DNA from: Gnetum montanum
Lineage: Eukaryota; Streptophyta; Gnetopsida; Gnetales; Gnetaceae
Direction of reading: 5' to 3'
DNA: 64,000 nt
NCBI GenBank assembly: GCA_015680685.1
Contig: MNCI01022125.1
Coordinates: forward strand, 204,131 to 268,130
Part shown: piece after piece, positions 1-11,620 of the stretch
Position numbering within the stretch: position 1 is the first letter of the stretch
Layout of the letters: each line of letters opens with the position of its first letter
Position numbers and translations under genes: made by a program
The notes under the pieces: generated by a model
Told to the model about the DNA's origin: nothing
The model's database searches: none
Seen by the model: only the letters and a program-made list of their open reading frames with translations

Positions 1-241
1 CTCAGGATGGACCAGAACTGGAGCATTTATGAAAGGAGAAAGTCTGGTGGCGTGCCTATGGATAAATAACGGAAGGTGCAATCTTAGCATTGGCGGCAAC
101 ATGCTTCATTTTCTTTCTCTCTCATTCTCTACAAGCTGCCAAATAAAGGCTTGGATGTCATTTATGTACAAGTGTTCATCACAATGTTGTAATATGCTTA
201 TTGATCCGTCCATTGGGCACGTTGAGTTTATTATCCGTCAG

Positions 242-1231
242 TGATGAGTGGCGAGGTACCCCTACACTCAACCATATGAAATGAGTGTCGCACGCGCGAT
301 CCGGTCGAACTCCGCAGATGGACTAGTTGTGGCACCTAGATAGTCAGCCTTAGGTCGTAGTTCGTTGTCTTCCCACCTAGACTAGTATTTCATATGTCAC
401 GTATGGTTTAGTCTAGATGAGGTGTATGGTGTGTCCTAATCTATGCTACGCCTGAAGGCAGTGGAAAAGAATATTAACTAATCTAAGCTAGGAGGAAAAG
501 GTAAAGAAATCTAATCTAGCCTAACTACGATGAGCAACCGATTCCTTGATCAACTGTACACATCTTGGACTTCGTGCATGACTACCACTGGGACTACCAC
601 GCGTAGGCCTAGGTACGCCACTGGGATTACCAAGTGTAGACCCCAAATACGCCACTAGGTTACCAAGCGTAGATCCTAGCTACACTACTGGGCTACCAAG
701 CAATCACACTTAAATGCTCGTAATCAAGTCGTACTCGTTCCGCTTCTAGGAGTTTAAGGGTAAGAGACTAATCACGATGAGTAACTGATTCCTTGACTAG
801 CCGTACACATCTGTAGATGCTCGTAATCAAGTTGTACTCACACCGCGCTATGAAAGCAATAAATAACATTAAATAAATAACAAAGTGAATGCTGCAATGA
901 TGAAGTAATCTCGATCTTTATTGCCGGTCATGTGTGTGTCCAAGTACGGCACACTCGAATAAAGACACCATACAATTACATTCACCACACTACCGGCAGA
1001 CACGGGAAAAAAAACTAACTCTGGAGAGATCAAACTGCCAGAGCTTTGCTACTCTAAAACTGGGATCCCGAACAAGGGAGAGCCATGTCTTATTTATAGA
1101 TATGGTGGCAGACTACGATATCGCATATGTGATATCGTAGGGGAAGATGCAATATCACGGCAGACGCGATATCGCGGCGGACGTGATATCGCGTATGCAA
1201 TATCGCGGCCTATGCGAATCGCGTCTCATCA
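242..1231 (-). mobile_element. Solo LTR, reverse orientation, nested in element 1
   Basis: Starts TGATGAGTGGCGAGGTACC and ends CTCATCA, the reverse complement of the LTR ends seen elsewhere in the window. About 990 bp. Flanks are gtcag (left) and atcag (right), a 5-bp target duplication with one mismatch. The host element's internal sequence is continuous across it, so it is a solo LTR left by LTR-LTR recombination. Its U3 end (about 1095-1231) holds clustered GATATCGC palindromes. Confidence 0.85.
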
Positions 1232-1319
1232 ATCAGTTTTCAATTAGTCAATAATCCCATACCTTTCCAATATTTTGTAAGGAACTTGAGGACAAGTTTT
1301 CATTCAGTCATGGGGGTAT

Positions 1320-1530
1320 GATGAGAGCGGTTACTCTAATAATTAGAGTGGTTATTATTGGGAAAGTTACTTTAATAATTAAAGTGGTAATTATTAGAGT
1401 AGTTACTCTAATTATTAGAGTGGTTAAAATTAGAGTGACATTTTCTCTAAAATTAGAGTGGCAGTTTCTCTCTAAAATTAGAGGGGCAGTTTCTCTAAAA
1501 TTAGAGTGGCATTTTTTGTAATTATTAGAG
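1320..1530. repeat. Inverted and tandem repeat block in LTR U3
   Basis: Bases 1330-1425 are successive near-palindromes built on ACTCTAAT/ATTAGAGT and ACTTTAAT/ATTAAAGT. Bases 1427-1525 hold three to four tandem copies of a roughly 28-bp unit (ctctaaaattagagtggcag with variants). The long open frames read through this block on both strands are products of the repeat, not genes. Confidence 0.8.
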
Positions 1531-1584
1531 TAGTTGCTCCCAAGCCTATAAATAGAGTGCCTAGGCACACAATAGAGGAAAGTC

Positions 1585-1607
1585 AAGAAGAAGAAGAAGA
1601 AGAAGAA
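1585..1607. repeat. (GAA)n microsatellite
   Basis: About seven and a half AAG units in the transcribed part of the element 1 3' LTR. Confidence 0.85.
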
Positions 1608-2283
1608 TTTAGAAGAGGAAGTCTTTTAGGAGTCAAGTAGCGAAACTCTAGCCAAGTACCCGCAACAGGAGGTCTAAGTGTGGATGGATCTTTATTCGAA
1701 CATTGTGTACCTAAGCACACCTTGTGTATGGAAATAAAGATGAACTCTTGGATTCATCCTTGCAACACTTGAGATTTTTTTTCTTACTTATTTCCTTTAT
1801 TTTATTTTCTTCTGCATTTATTTTATTTTATGCACTTTACATTTCTATTATTAGCACACACAGTACGATCACTTCGAGCATGTGTGTAACACTTGGTAAC
1901 CCAGTAACGATTAGCGTTTGGTAATCCCAATAGTGTTGCGCTGGTTCAGGATGTGTACGGCAAGTGAGAATAGATACTGGTGTTAAGATTAGTTAAAGCA
2001 TAGTTAATCAGTAGTTAAGTTAAATTAGTGACTTAGTTATCTCTCTCTCTCCTCCCTTATTAGTAGCAGGACATAAAAACATAAAAGCTATAAAAATCTT
2101 ATGCCTCAAGTTTACTTAACCATACAACCGTGACAATACAAGTAAGTTTGGGAAGACAACGATTGATTAACCCTGAGTGTTCCATTAGGACGCGTAAGCA
2201 CTTAGTCCTTAGAATTCGACCGGATTATGCGTGAAACGCTTGTATTCGTATGATTGAACGTAGGGGTACCTCGCCACTCATCA

Positions 2284-4155
2284 GCAAGTGCCTATAAACT
2301 TGCAATTGCACATACTTTTTTTAAGAAGAAGATAGAACATTTAACTACATACAAGAGTGGTATAGCTAAAACACAAATTGATTATTTATTGATGTGCAAA
2401 AAAGATTGGCCAATGTGCAAAGATTGCAAGGTCATACCTGAAGAGTGCCTTGCAACTCAACATTAACTAATGCTCATGGATTTAGCTTTACAAAGCTTTA
2501 AAAGTAGCACAAGAAAAGGGACTAAATGCATAAAATGGTGGAATTAAAAAGAAAACATCACCTTATTCAAAGAATAATTACTTCGTGATGGCACATAGAA
2601 TTGGGATTGCTCTACAAATTTAATTTGAGGCCAAATGAAAAGTTGCATTTAGAAAATTGGAAAGAACATTTTGGGTGAGATAAAAAGCAAAAATTACATT
2701 CCAAAGAAGACATGGTGGTGGAGTGATGAAGTGTAATAGGCTATCCAAAATAAGAAAAAAAATGCTTTAAGGAATGGCAGCAAAGCATTAGCCAAGAAAA
2801 TCAGCTAATATACAAAATGGCAAAGAAGAAGGTAATCGTAGTAGTAGCAAAAGCCAAACATAAGGCCTTGGATAGGTTTTTATGAGAAATTAGAAATAAA
2901 GAAAGGAGAAAAATCTATTTATAAATTGGCAAAAAATAGGAACAAGAAATATAAGGACATTGATCATGTGAAATGCATCAAGGAATCAAATAAAAGAAGT
3001 TTGGTAAAAGACAACTAAATTTTGGATATATGGAAAAGTTATTTTCAAGACTTATTAAATAAAAAATTCCTAAGAAAAGACATCCAAGAAGAAGAACCAA
3101 ATTTTGGTTTAGTTAATGAACTTTCCTTCTATAAGGTAAAGATAGCCTTATCAAAGATGAAAAATAAAAAAGTTGTTGGACTAGATAACATTCATATAGA
3201 AGCTTGGAAAACACTAAAAGATACCAAAGATTCTTGGTTGACATAATTATTTAACAAAATTTTGAAGGATGGAGAAATACCCAACAATTGGAGAAAAAAC
3301 TTCTTATTCCCATTTACAAAAATAAAGGATATACAAAATTATGTAAACTATAGAGGGATCAAGCTAATAAGTGCCATATTATGAAGCTTTAGGGAAGAGC
3401 CATAGAGCAACATATCAAACTTGAATTAATAGTATCAAAAAAATTACTTTGGATTTATGCCAAGAAGATCTACTATAGAGGCTATTTTTTGATATAATAA
3501 TTGATGCAGAAATTTAGAAAATATAAAAAAAAAATCTACAGATAATCATCATTGACTTAGAAAAAGCATATGACAAAGTGCCTATAGATATTCTTTGGTA
3601 ATCCTTACAAAGGAAAGACATCCTTGATAAATATATTAAAGTGATTCAAGACATGTATGAAGGAGATACCACTAAAATTAGAATATCTTGTGGAATAACC
3701 TTTTATTTTCTAGTCACAGTAGGTCTACATTAAGACTCTACACTTTGCCCATACTTATTTGCCATTATTATGGATGAATTAATAAAGAAAATAAAAGATG
3801 AAATCCATTGGTATATGGTCCTAAATGTTAGATAGTACAAAAGAAACATGAACAAAAAATTAGTGTGGTAGAAATTTGAATGCTTCAATGGATGTTAAAT
3901 GTTACTAGAAAAGATAAACTACATAATATAAACATCAAAAAAAGACTTGGAGTGACTTCTATTTTAGATAAGCTACAAGAATGACAGCTTAAATGGTTTG
4001 GACATGTTAAAAAATGATTGAAGATGATTTGAAGAAACTATAAATAAATAAGGATCTAGCTTTTCATAAAGAAAAATGATGAAAAAGAACTCATGTAGCT
4101 TACTCAATTTTGTTAGGACAAGGTTAGGATGATGGTGATGTTTTGATCTAGTAAT
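2284..4155 (+). pseudogene. RTE-clade LINE remnant (endonuclease C-terminus, reverse transcriptase, C-terminal end)
   Basis: The translation from 2284 reads SAYKLAIAHTFFKKKIEHL, then DYLLMCKKD and DCKVIPEECLATQH (about 2425-2465). This is the end of an apurinic-type endonuclease domain in RTE elements, where TFFKK and DCKVIPGE are usual motifs. Reverse transcriptase follows: KMKNKKVVGLDNIHIEAWK (3160-3215), then IDLEKAYDKVP (about 3551-3583). The region around the catalytic YxDD box is missing, presumably deleted near 3800-3880. The C-terminal end follows (LKWFGHVKK near 3985; HVAYSILLGQG-like near 4090-4130), with a GATGGTGATG tail. Stops and frameshifts are frequent. The N-terminal part is cut off by element 1, which inserted here. 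It encoded a self-mobilising polyprotein and is now dead. The same 3' end recurs at 21335-21500. Confidence 0.82.
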
Positions 4156-4373
4156 GGAAAGCTTTGGTGAAATACCAACTTTTGTAGAAGAGAAAGATAT
4201 AAAAGTAAATTCCAACACATAATGTCCATCATAATTGACCTTACATCAAGTCTCTTTAGCATCTTCTAACCCTCAATTATTAACAAAATATTTTATCTTT
4301 GGATAGATAGCAATCTTCTTACATAAGGAAAAATTTTCCTTATGTGTTATATATCTAGACTAATCAATATTTC
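4156..4373. other. Non-coding spacer with a short hairpin
   Basis: AT-rich with no gene. At 4321-4345 there is a perfect inverted repeat with 12-bp arms (ACATAAGGAAAA and its complement) around one base. Element A begins at 4374; the preceding atttc is its left target duplication. Confidence 0.6.
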
Positions 4374-5248
4374 TGATGAGTCATCATTTGACTAGCTTTG
4401 ATATCAGATATTCGATATTAAAGCCTCGACAACAAATACCCGATGTCGGAGCCTAGGACACCATGTCAAATATCTGATATCATGGGGTATATGCCAACCT
4501 ATAAATAAAGTGCTTGGGCTCACAATTGGAGTTAGGTTAGTTAAGTTTTTCATATTTTTTTTCATAGATAGTGAAGCTCTTGTAGCTTGTTTTCTCCAAA
4601 GTTAGAATATTTTCTAAGTGCCCACAATAGGAGTCTGAGTGTGTAGAGATCTTTGTTCAAACACTGATGTACCTAAGCATAGCAGTGTGATGGAATAAAA
4701 ACAAACCCTTTTTATCATCCTTGCAACATTGAGAATAGATTAATGTTTCCTTGATGTATTTAATATTCATGCACTTTATTTTCATGCACTTTAATTAAGT
4801 AGTTAATTTCTAGTTGTTAATGAACACAAGCATGACCACCTTGAGCATACGTGTAGCACTTGATAACCCATAAACACTTAATGTTTGGTAGCCCAGTAGT
4901 GCTATACGTGTTCAGGATGTATCTGGAAAGTGGAAACAGGTACTTGTGTTAGGCTAGCTAGGTAGTAGATAAATTAGATTTTAAATTACTCTACCTTTCA
5001 CTCTTGTTGTAGGTAATTAAATTTATAAAACATAAAAATGATAAAAATCATGTGCTTTAATTAATATAAACCATATCCTTGAGCTTCACAAGTGTAGTTG
5101 GAAAGACAATGAATGTTCTCAATGCTCATTTCACTTCCTAGAGAATTAGTGCACTAGAGAACTATAGGTCCACAAAATTTAACTAGATCGTGCATGAATG
5201 TCTTAGTGATTCATATGGCTGGGCATAGGGGTACCTCGCAACTCATCA
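4374..5248 (+). repeat. 5' LTR of element A
   Basis: 875 bp. A TATA box TATAAATA lies at 4500-4507 and a poly(A)-type aataaa near 4694. The U3 contains a perfect 14-bp inverted repeat, TGATATCAGATATT at 4399-4412 and its complement at 4469-4482. The LTR ends with the superfamily signature CTCATCA. Confidence 0.9.
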
Positions 5249-5268
5249 TTGGTGTCATTGTCGAGGAC
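5249..5268 (+). promoter_or_regulatory. Primer-binding site of element A
   Basis: TTGGTGTCATTGTCGAGGAC directly follows the 5' LTR. It looks like a decayed form of the better preserved site in element D (42926-42945), which is close to the complement of the 3' end of plant tRNA-Asp(GTC). The identification relies on memory of that tRNA's sequence. Confidence 0.7.
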
Positions 5269-5408
5269 CTTTTGGTTGTTTCATGCACTATCTAGGACTT
5301 AGTGAAAGTTATTCAAATTGTTGGAACGAACCTTAGAGTCACATCACATCTTAAGATTACTACAATAGTTTTAAGAAGCACACTACATTTTTATTACTCT
5401 AACATAAA

Positions 5409-7870
5409 ATGTCTTCTTCTCATAGGAGCGATTCTTCGTCCAAGTCTGACAGAGTACATCTGCCAATGCCTCAACAATATCGAGTGGTATATGCTCATCC
5501 TAATGAATATGTACCAAATTTCACCTTCATCCTACATCAAGATGAATAGCTATAGTGGTGTGGCATGGAGGGCAAGATTGTGTTGCCACCTGATCAATCC
5601 ATTCCTACAATGCTCCAACAAATGTTTATATGATGGAATCTCCAAGGACTTCATGTTGACTACATAATGCAAGATAGTGACGCCAAGGATTATCATCACA
5701 CTGAGGCATAACGTCTCAAGGATCACCAGTTAGAAAAATGTTATGAATCTGTGAAAGGAAAAGGATTTAATGATTCCCCACTTCTATTGTACCAAAAATA
5801 TGGTGGAGAGCCCTTCTTTGGGGGTTTTCCATTTAGTGAAATACCTCTCTTTGACTTCAGTGAAGGAAGTCAAAACCAGAACTTGTAGTCCATTCACAAT
5901 CCTAGTTCTAGTAAGCATGGATCCAATGATAAAGAAGGATCTAAAGAGGCAAGTCAAGGTAGGGATGCGAACAAGAAACAAGATCATGATCATGATTATG
6001 ATCACTAATGAGGTGGTAGCAAGCACAATGATGGTGCTAGTCCTCCTTCCTCTTTACGTTTGTCATCATCCTCTTCTTCTTCTAGCTCTGATTGAAACCA
6101 TAGAGGGCACGATCGTGATGGAGGTGACCAATGGAACTAAAATGATCAAAGGGACCATCGGGCAAGGCAAGACCAGGGGCACAAGCATTCAAGAGAGACG
6201 CGAGGTTATGAACAAAGGGGTAGTAGAGGGCATCGTAGGCATCAAAATCAAGGCCTCGATGAGCCTTTGCTTGCTACTCAAAGTATGGTAAACATTGTAG
6301 AGGCAATAGGAATTCTAACAAAGCATGTGAAGGACAGTCATATTTAGAGGCTAGATATGAACAATATCCCTAAGTTTTAAGGGGGATATAACTTAGATCC
6401 ATAGAGCCATCTCCAAGTTTTTCAAGATGCATGCACCTTACAAAACATAGAGAATGAGTGGAAAAAGGTTAAGTTGTTCCCATAGACATTCATTAAAGAA
6501 GCAGAAAACTAGTATTAGTCCTTAGAACCAAAATCTATCAAACGATGCAATACAATGCTTGAATTGTTCAATGACAAATATCAAACATACTCCAAAGTGT
6601 CCAACTTGAGAAGGTAGATCCAAGAATAGAAATAAGAAATACATGAACCCTTGGATGCTACCATCGGCTGATACTATTCCTTAATGCACAAATGTCCTGG
6701 ACATGGTTATTCTCAACTGAATCAACTTTGCCACATTGTAGATGGGCTTCGATCTAAAACGAGGAGAGCCCTTGGTGTCTATGCCCAAGGGCAACTATCA
6801 GAATTAAGCATCCATCAAATCCAAAGATTGATTGAGTAGGTAGCTAAAGAGGAAGGTGAATTAAGAAAATGAGAAAGTGTAGAAGAGTATAATTGCAATC
6901 CTTCCATTTGCAAAAGGAAGGTTTGATTTTTTGATAGTAAGGAAGAATTAGCACTTGATGAGGTGACGAATAAGAAAGCCTTGTTTCTTCAAAAATTTCA
7001 ATTCAAAATTACGACCAAGGTTGATCAATTATAGGACTCCATGAATAACATATTTCAAGCTATCCTAAAAATTGCTAAAGAGTCTAAAGAGCAAGGTAGT
7101 GATCATAAGTGCAAGAGGCACAAAGAAGTTAAATGTGCCTATCAAAAAGGTAAGGGCAAGATTGTTACAATATAACAAGTTGTGAAAAGTAAATTAGATG
7201 ATGATGATGGATGTGATGTCTACTAGCATGAACATCCTAAGGGATGTTGCCCCATAATGTCACACTTACAAGAATCTGGGGTTTATGCTTTGAATCCATG
7301 ACTAACATAGAGGTAAACATCTAGAAGATTACCTTATCCTCAAGGTAATTCTAAGTAGTTCCACCAGCAACAACAATATTATCCAAGTGGAACTCTACCA
7401 CAACCATATGAGCAAATATCAACAGTGGCAGCAACCGCATTCATGGGCACTAGCACCACCAAGGCAGCAATACCCTTACCGATAACTTGATCCATATGGA
7501 TATTACATTTAGCAACCCTTGTCTCCACATAACTCCTCCAGTCATGTTTCTACTTTCCAATCTCACTACCACCCTTCTGATTATTATCAAATTCATTTTC
7601 CACATGCAAGAAGGGATACCACCTCTTACCCTTATCCCCCTCCTGTTCTTGCACATCTTCCTCCTGTAGCCACATAGCTACCACTTACTCCACCTATGCA
7701 AGGTGTGAACTCCTAGCTCAACCACAACAATGCAATGCTATCAAGGTTGTTAATCTACAACTGGTTCATCAACCAAGTGGTTCAAATAATTGATCAAAGA
7801 AAATACTTTTCTTCTGACCACATAATTCACCTAAGCTCTCAAATACACCTATGGTTGACAACCCTATTCC
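5409..7870 (+). pseudogene. gag of element A (broken)
   Basis: Starts at ATG 5409 with MSSSH, the same start context as gag of elements C (33560) and D (43070). The early segment reads YRVVYAHPNEYVPNFTFILHQ (about 5490-5540), close to element D. The core retrotransposon gag domain is at about 6340-6870, with DACTLQNIENEW, MLELFNDKYQTYS and KCPGHGYSQ recognisable once stops are ignored. A distal segment with HPKGCCPIMSHLQ (about 7230-7270) matches element C. Gag forms the virus-like particle. Multiple in-frame stops and several frame changes make it non-functional. Confidence 0.8.
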
Positions 7871-8435
7871 TCCATATTCCTCTATATCAAATTCTTTCAA
7901 GTTCCCTTCAAACCAAACATCACCCAGGATCCACATTATGATGCTTACTCATGTTGTATCTGATTGGATTAGTGCTGGAAACCTTCCTAGGAAGTTAGTA
8001 GATCCTGAGAGTCCTCTAATCTATTTGCAAATTGTTAAGAATGAACCATGCAAAGCTCTTCTTGATTTTGGTTCTAATGTCAACCTGATCTCTCATGAGA
8101 TGTATACTACATGGAACCTGCCTCCTTTAAAAAAGAGCAATACTATATTAGAATTGGCAAACCAATCCATTACTATTCTATTAGGATTGGTAAAAGACAT
8201 TGTAACCACTGTCTATAGGTGGTTTTATCTTGTTGATTTCCAAGTGATCAAAGTGGAGAACTGCAAAGGGGACTTCCCAATCATCATGGGAATGGCATGG
8301 CTAAGCACCATTGATGCAAGGATGGGCATCAGAGATCTTTCCCTAGAAATATCCAAAGAAAATGCATTTAGAAAGATTGAGAAGAAAAGAGTTTCATGCA
8401 TCGCGTACAGTGATATAAGGTGCACTTGTGTGTAG
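7871..8435 (+). pseudogene. Aspartic protease of element A
   Basis: An open frame of about 190 codons with a retropepsin core: LIYLQIVKNEPCKALLDFGS, then NVNLISHEMY, and IIMGMAWLSTIDA downstream. The protease matures Gag-Pol. The catalytic triplet, DSG in the relative at 44723, reads Asp-Phe-Gly here (8064-8072), so the enzyme would be impaired even though the frame is open. It is the longest uninterrupted frame in the element. Confidence 0.82.
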
Positions 8436-8735
8436 AAACTCTAAGCATTGAAATGAGCATCTATCTCTACATGCAAGTAGTATCCACTAGAAGTAGAAAT
8501 TCAAAGGTGTCTATATGCAGCAACCACAAAACAAGAGGGCACCCACTAGTTGATTGCTGATTTTGAAAGTAGCACACTTTGCATGGAACCAACTGAAAGC
8601 TTGACATGTGCATATGTCATAGGCATGGACAAACTAGACTAAGTTCATCACCAACTCTCTAATGATGCAAATGATGATACCTACTAGGGAGAGTTGGAAA
8701 TTCCTAAAAATTTCAAGCAAGAGCCCCTTGAACTA

Positions 8736-10196
8736 AAACCTCTACCAGTCAACATAGAATATGTGTTCTTAAAAAATAGGAAGCCAATCATAATCAATGC
8801 AAATCTTACTCTAGAATAGAAAAAGATGCTATTGAATGTGGTTGAAAAATGGTTAGTAGCCTTTTCCTGGTCATATCCTAAACTCACAAGAATTGATGCT
8901 AGGATATGCCTGCATCACATCTACACTGATCTAGCCATGAAGCCAAAGGGATAAGCACATAGGTGATTGAATCCCAAATTGAAGCAAATCATCACAGAGG
9001 AAATTTAACAACTCCTCAAGGCATGGTTCATTTATCCCATTATAGATAGTGAGTGGATTAGTCCACTCATGATTGTGCTAAATAAAGGAGGCAAGTGGTA
9101 GGTCTACATTGATTTTTAGTTGTTGAATATGGCAACATTCAAGGACCATTTTTCATTTCCATTTGTTGATCAAGTGTTAGACATAATCTCTGGGCATTAC
9201 TGGTACAATTTTTTAGATGGTTATAGTGGCTATAACCAAATCCAGATCATGCTAGAGGACCAAGCCAAAACAACATTCACAAGTCCTTAGGGGACTTTTG
9301 CATGTCGCAAGATGCCTTTTGATCTGTGCAATGCCCCTGCTACATTTCAATGCTTGGTTCTAATCATTTTTCAATAGCAAATTAGTAGTGGTGTGGAAGT
9401 CTTCATGGATGACTTCTCCACCTATGGAGCTACATTCAAGCAAGCCTTGGACTACCTTGAGCGAGTACTGAAATGATGCATTGTGACAAACCTCAGGCTC
9501 AATTGGCAAAAGAGTCATCTAATGGCCCATGAAAGCATTGTATTGGGGCACAGAATATCACAAGGAGGAATTGAGGCTGACCCTAAAAAAATAAGGGTCA
9601 TCCAAGGAATAACCCACCAACTAGAAACTATCAAACATGCTCAATCATTCCTTGTACATATTGGCTACTACCGATGATTCATAGAGAATTTCTCTAAAAT
9701 TGCAAAATTGTTAGTGGAGCTAACAAAGAAAGATGCTCCCTTTTCTTGGACCATGGAATGTGAACAAGCATTCCAACAGATGAAAGAAAAACTTATAGAA
9801 ACTCCAATCCTACAAGCACTCGACTAGTCTAGACCGTTTCATGTTATGACATATGCATCAAATTACGCCTTGGGAGCTATGCTTATGTAGATGGATGATA
9901 AGAAATGTCCATATTACATCCACTATGCTAGCCAAAGCATTGTGGGTGCACAATTGAACTACACCACCATAAAAAAAGAATTGATGGCAGTGGTGTTTTC
10001 TCTAGAAAAGTTCAAGCATTATGTGCTTGGATACAAAGTGTTTGTGCATATAGATCATAGTGCCATCTACTTCCTGATGAACAAGCCAATGGTGAGCCCT
10101 TGTGTCATACAATGGCTAGTGATCTTACAAGAATTTGATCTCACTATGGTAGATCAAAAGGACACTGAGAATGTGGTCATTGACCACTTGTTTTGA
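8736..10196 (+). pseudogene. Reverse transcriptase and RNase H of element A
   Basis: Reverse transcriptase motifs appear in order: a DF..LN..T-like block near 9110-9135, FPFVDQVLDIISGHY (9160-9200), FLDGYSGYNQI (9210-9245), the catalytic box VFMDDFSTYG near 9400-9430 (FMDD in place of the usual YxDD), and LGHRISQGGIEADPKK (9540-9590). RNase H follows with YASNYALGAML near 9850-9885 and KELMAVVFSLEKFKHYVLG near 9978-10035. The first catalytic Asp of RNase H seems replaced (TYASN where TDASN is expected). Several in-frame stops break the frame. Confidence 0.85.
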
Positions 10197-11620
10197 TTAT
10201 GATGGATAACAAAGAGGAAGAAAGCCCACTATCTGATATGTTTTCTAACGAACTCCTCTTTGCTGGGGGTATAACTAAACAATTTCCTAATGAGCTTAAT
10301 AGGTATAATGGCATTCTCACCTATCTTCTCACTCAAGAAACGCCACAAGGGTTGGACCACCAGAAGAAACAACAGTTTCTTCACTAGGTAAAACACTTCA
10401 TGGAAATCAATGGACACCTCTACAAGGTGTGAACTGATTGTCTGGTTCATTGGTGTGTCCCTGATGTTGATCAACTATGTGTTCTCCAAGATGCTCATGA
10501 AGGTCCTTACAAAGGCCACTATCCTGGGAGATGCACGACCATTAAGATCTTGATGGCAGGGTACTATTGGCCAATCTTTAGGGATGCTTACCAATATGTC
10601 TACTCTTGTGAACAATGCCAACGAGATGGTGGAATGACTACACAAATGGAGGAACCTCAACAATGGATTCAACCACTAGAATCCTTTAACATCTCGGGCA
10701 TTAACTTCATGGGTCTTATCACATCCATGTCAGGCATACATCATAGTCATTGTTGACTATTGTACAAAATGGGCAAAAGCAGTAGCCATCATTGATTGCA
10801 CATCTTCTACTACTGCTTGGTTTGTACAACAAAATGTTGTAAATAGGTTTGGTATGCCACATGCATTAATTTCTGATAATGGAACTCACTTTACAAGCAC
10901 AACCTTTTGAAAGCTCATGCACACCTAAGGGTTGAACATAAACTCACAACATCCTACCACCTTCAAACTAATGGTCAAGCTGAGGTTACCAATAGGAAAA
11001 TCATAAGGATTCTAACAATAACTGTCAACAAATATAGAAATGACTAAAGCACGAAACTCAACGATGCCATTTGGGCCTACCACTCAACATGGAAACTTCC
11101 TATAGGCTACTCTCCCTATGAGCTTGTATATAGAAAATTACCAACACTTCCTATTCAATCTAAGCTATGTACACTTTCAACAACCTGTGACCTCAACCTT
11201 GACTTAAGTCTAGCACAAAAATAAAAACTAATGAATCTCAACTTGTTAGACTAAAATCGATTGATGTCCCTATCATCTAACGAGTTGCACAAGGCATTCA
11301 ACAAAAAGCACCATGACCTTAAAATCAAAAACATCAAATTTCAACTAGGAGATAAGGTTCCCTACTGGAACCCCACACACGTACCTCAATGAAATAAGTC
11401 CCAAATGTTGTGGGAAGGACCTTATATAATTTATGAAACTTTTTCTTTGGGGACCATGATGATCTACAAACCTGAAAGCCCAAATAAGAAATAGCTGGCC
11501 AACATACAACAAGTTAAACCTTTCCATGAGCATAAGCCAGCAAATACAACAAATGCCTCATCAGATGGACAACCATGCTCCATATTTCAAATCTCCTCCT
11601 TTCAACTTAGTCGTGTGGGA
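10197..11620 (+). pseudogene. Integrase of element A
   Basis: The HHCC zinc domain reads AHEGPYKGHYPGR then SCEQCQRDGG (about 10490-10640). The catalytic core has IVIVDYCTKWAKAV (near 10740-10780), ISDNGTHFTS (near 10870-10900) and, after a frameshift near 10915, NGQAEVTNRKI (10970-11005) supplying the third acidic residue. A C-terminal segment with STWKLPIGYSPYELVY (about 11080-11130) is typical of Ty3/gypsy integrases. Integrase inserts the cDNA. Broken by stops and frameshifts. Confidence 0.83.

Larger units (their letters stand above)
1..2283 (+). mobile_element. 3' part of a Ty3/gypsy LTR retrotransposon (element 1)
   Basis: The window opens inside the 3' non-coding internal region of an LTR element. 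Bases 1-241 resemble the same region of element D (about 46975-47170). The internal sequence is interrupted by a reverse solo LTR (242-1231) and resumes at 1232-1318, where the conserved pre-LTR segment (tcaataatcccatacc, ttttgtaaggaac) and a polypurine tract (catgggggta, about 1309-1318) lead into the 3' LTR at 1319-2283. The 5' half lies left of the window, so its coding capacity is unknown. The element interrupts the endonuclease region of an RTE-type LINE that continues at 2284. Confidence 0.85.
1319..2283 (+). repeat. 3' LTR of element 1
   Basis: 965 bp, TGATGAG...CTCATCA. Contains a TATA-like cctataaatagag near 1546, a polyadenylation-type aataaag near 1734, and the conserved 3' end ggggtacctcgccactcatca-like segment. 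The first 210 bp differ completely from the sister LTRs and consist of AT-rich inverted and tandem repeats. It is followed at once by RTE LINE coding sequence. Confidence 0.88.

Noticed and set aside
1427-1525. CRISPR-like array of about 28-bp repeats
   Set aside because: Units are directly adjacent with no unique spacers, lie inside an LTR, and the genome is a plant.
1308-1586. Open frames on both strands at the element 1 LTR start
   Set aside because: They read through AT-rich inverted and tandem repeats.
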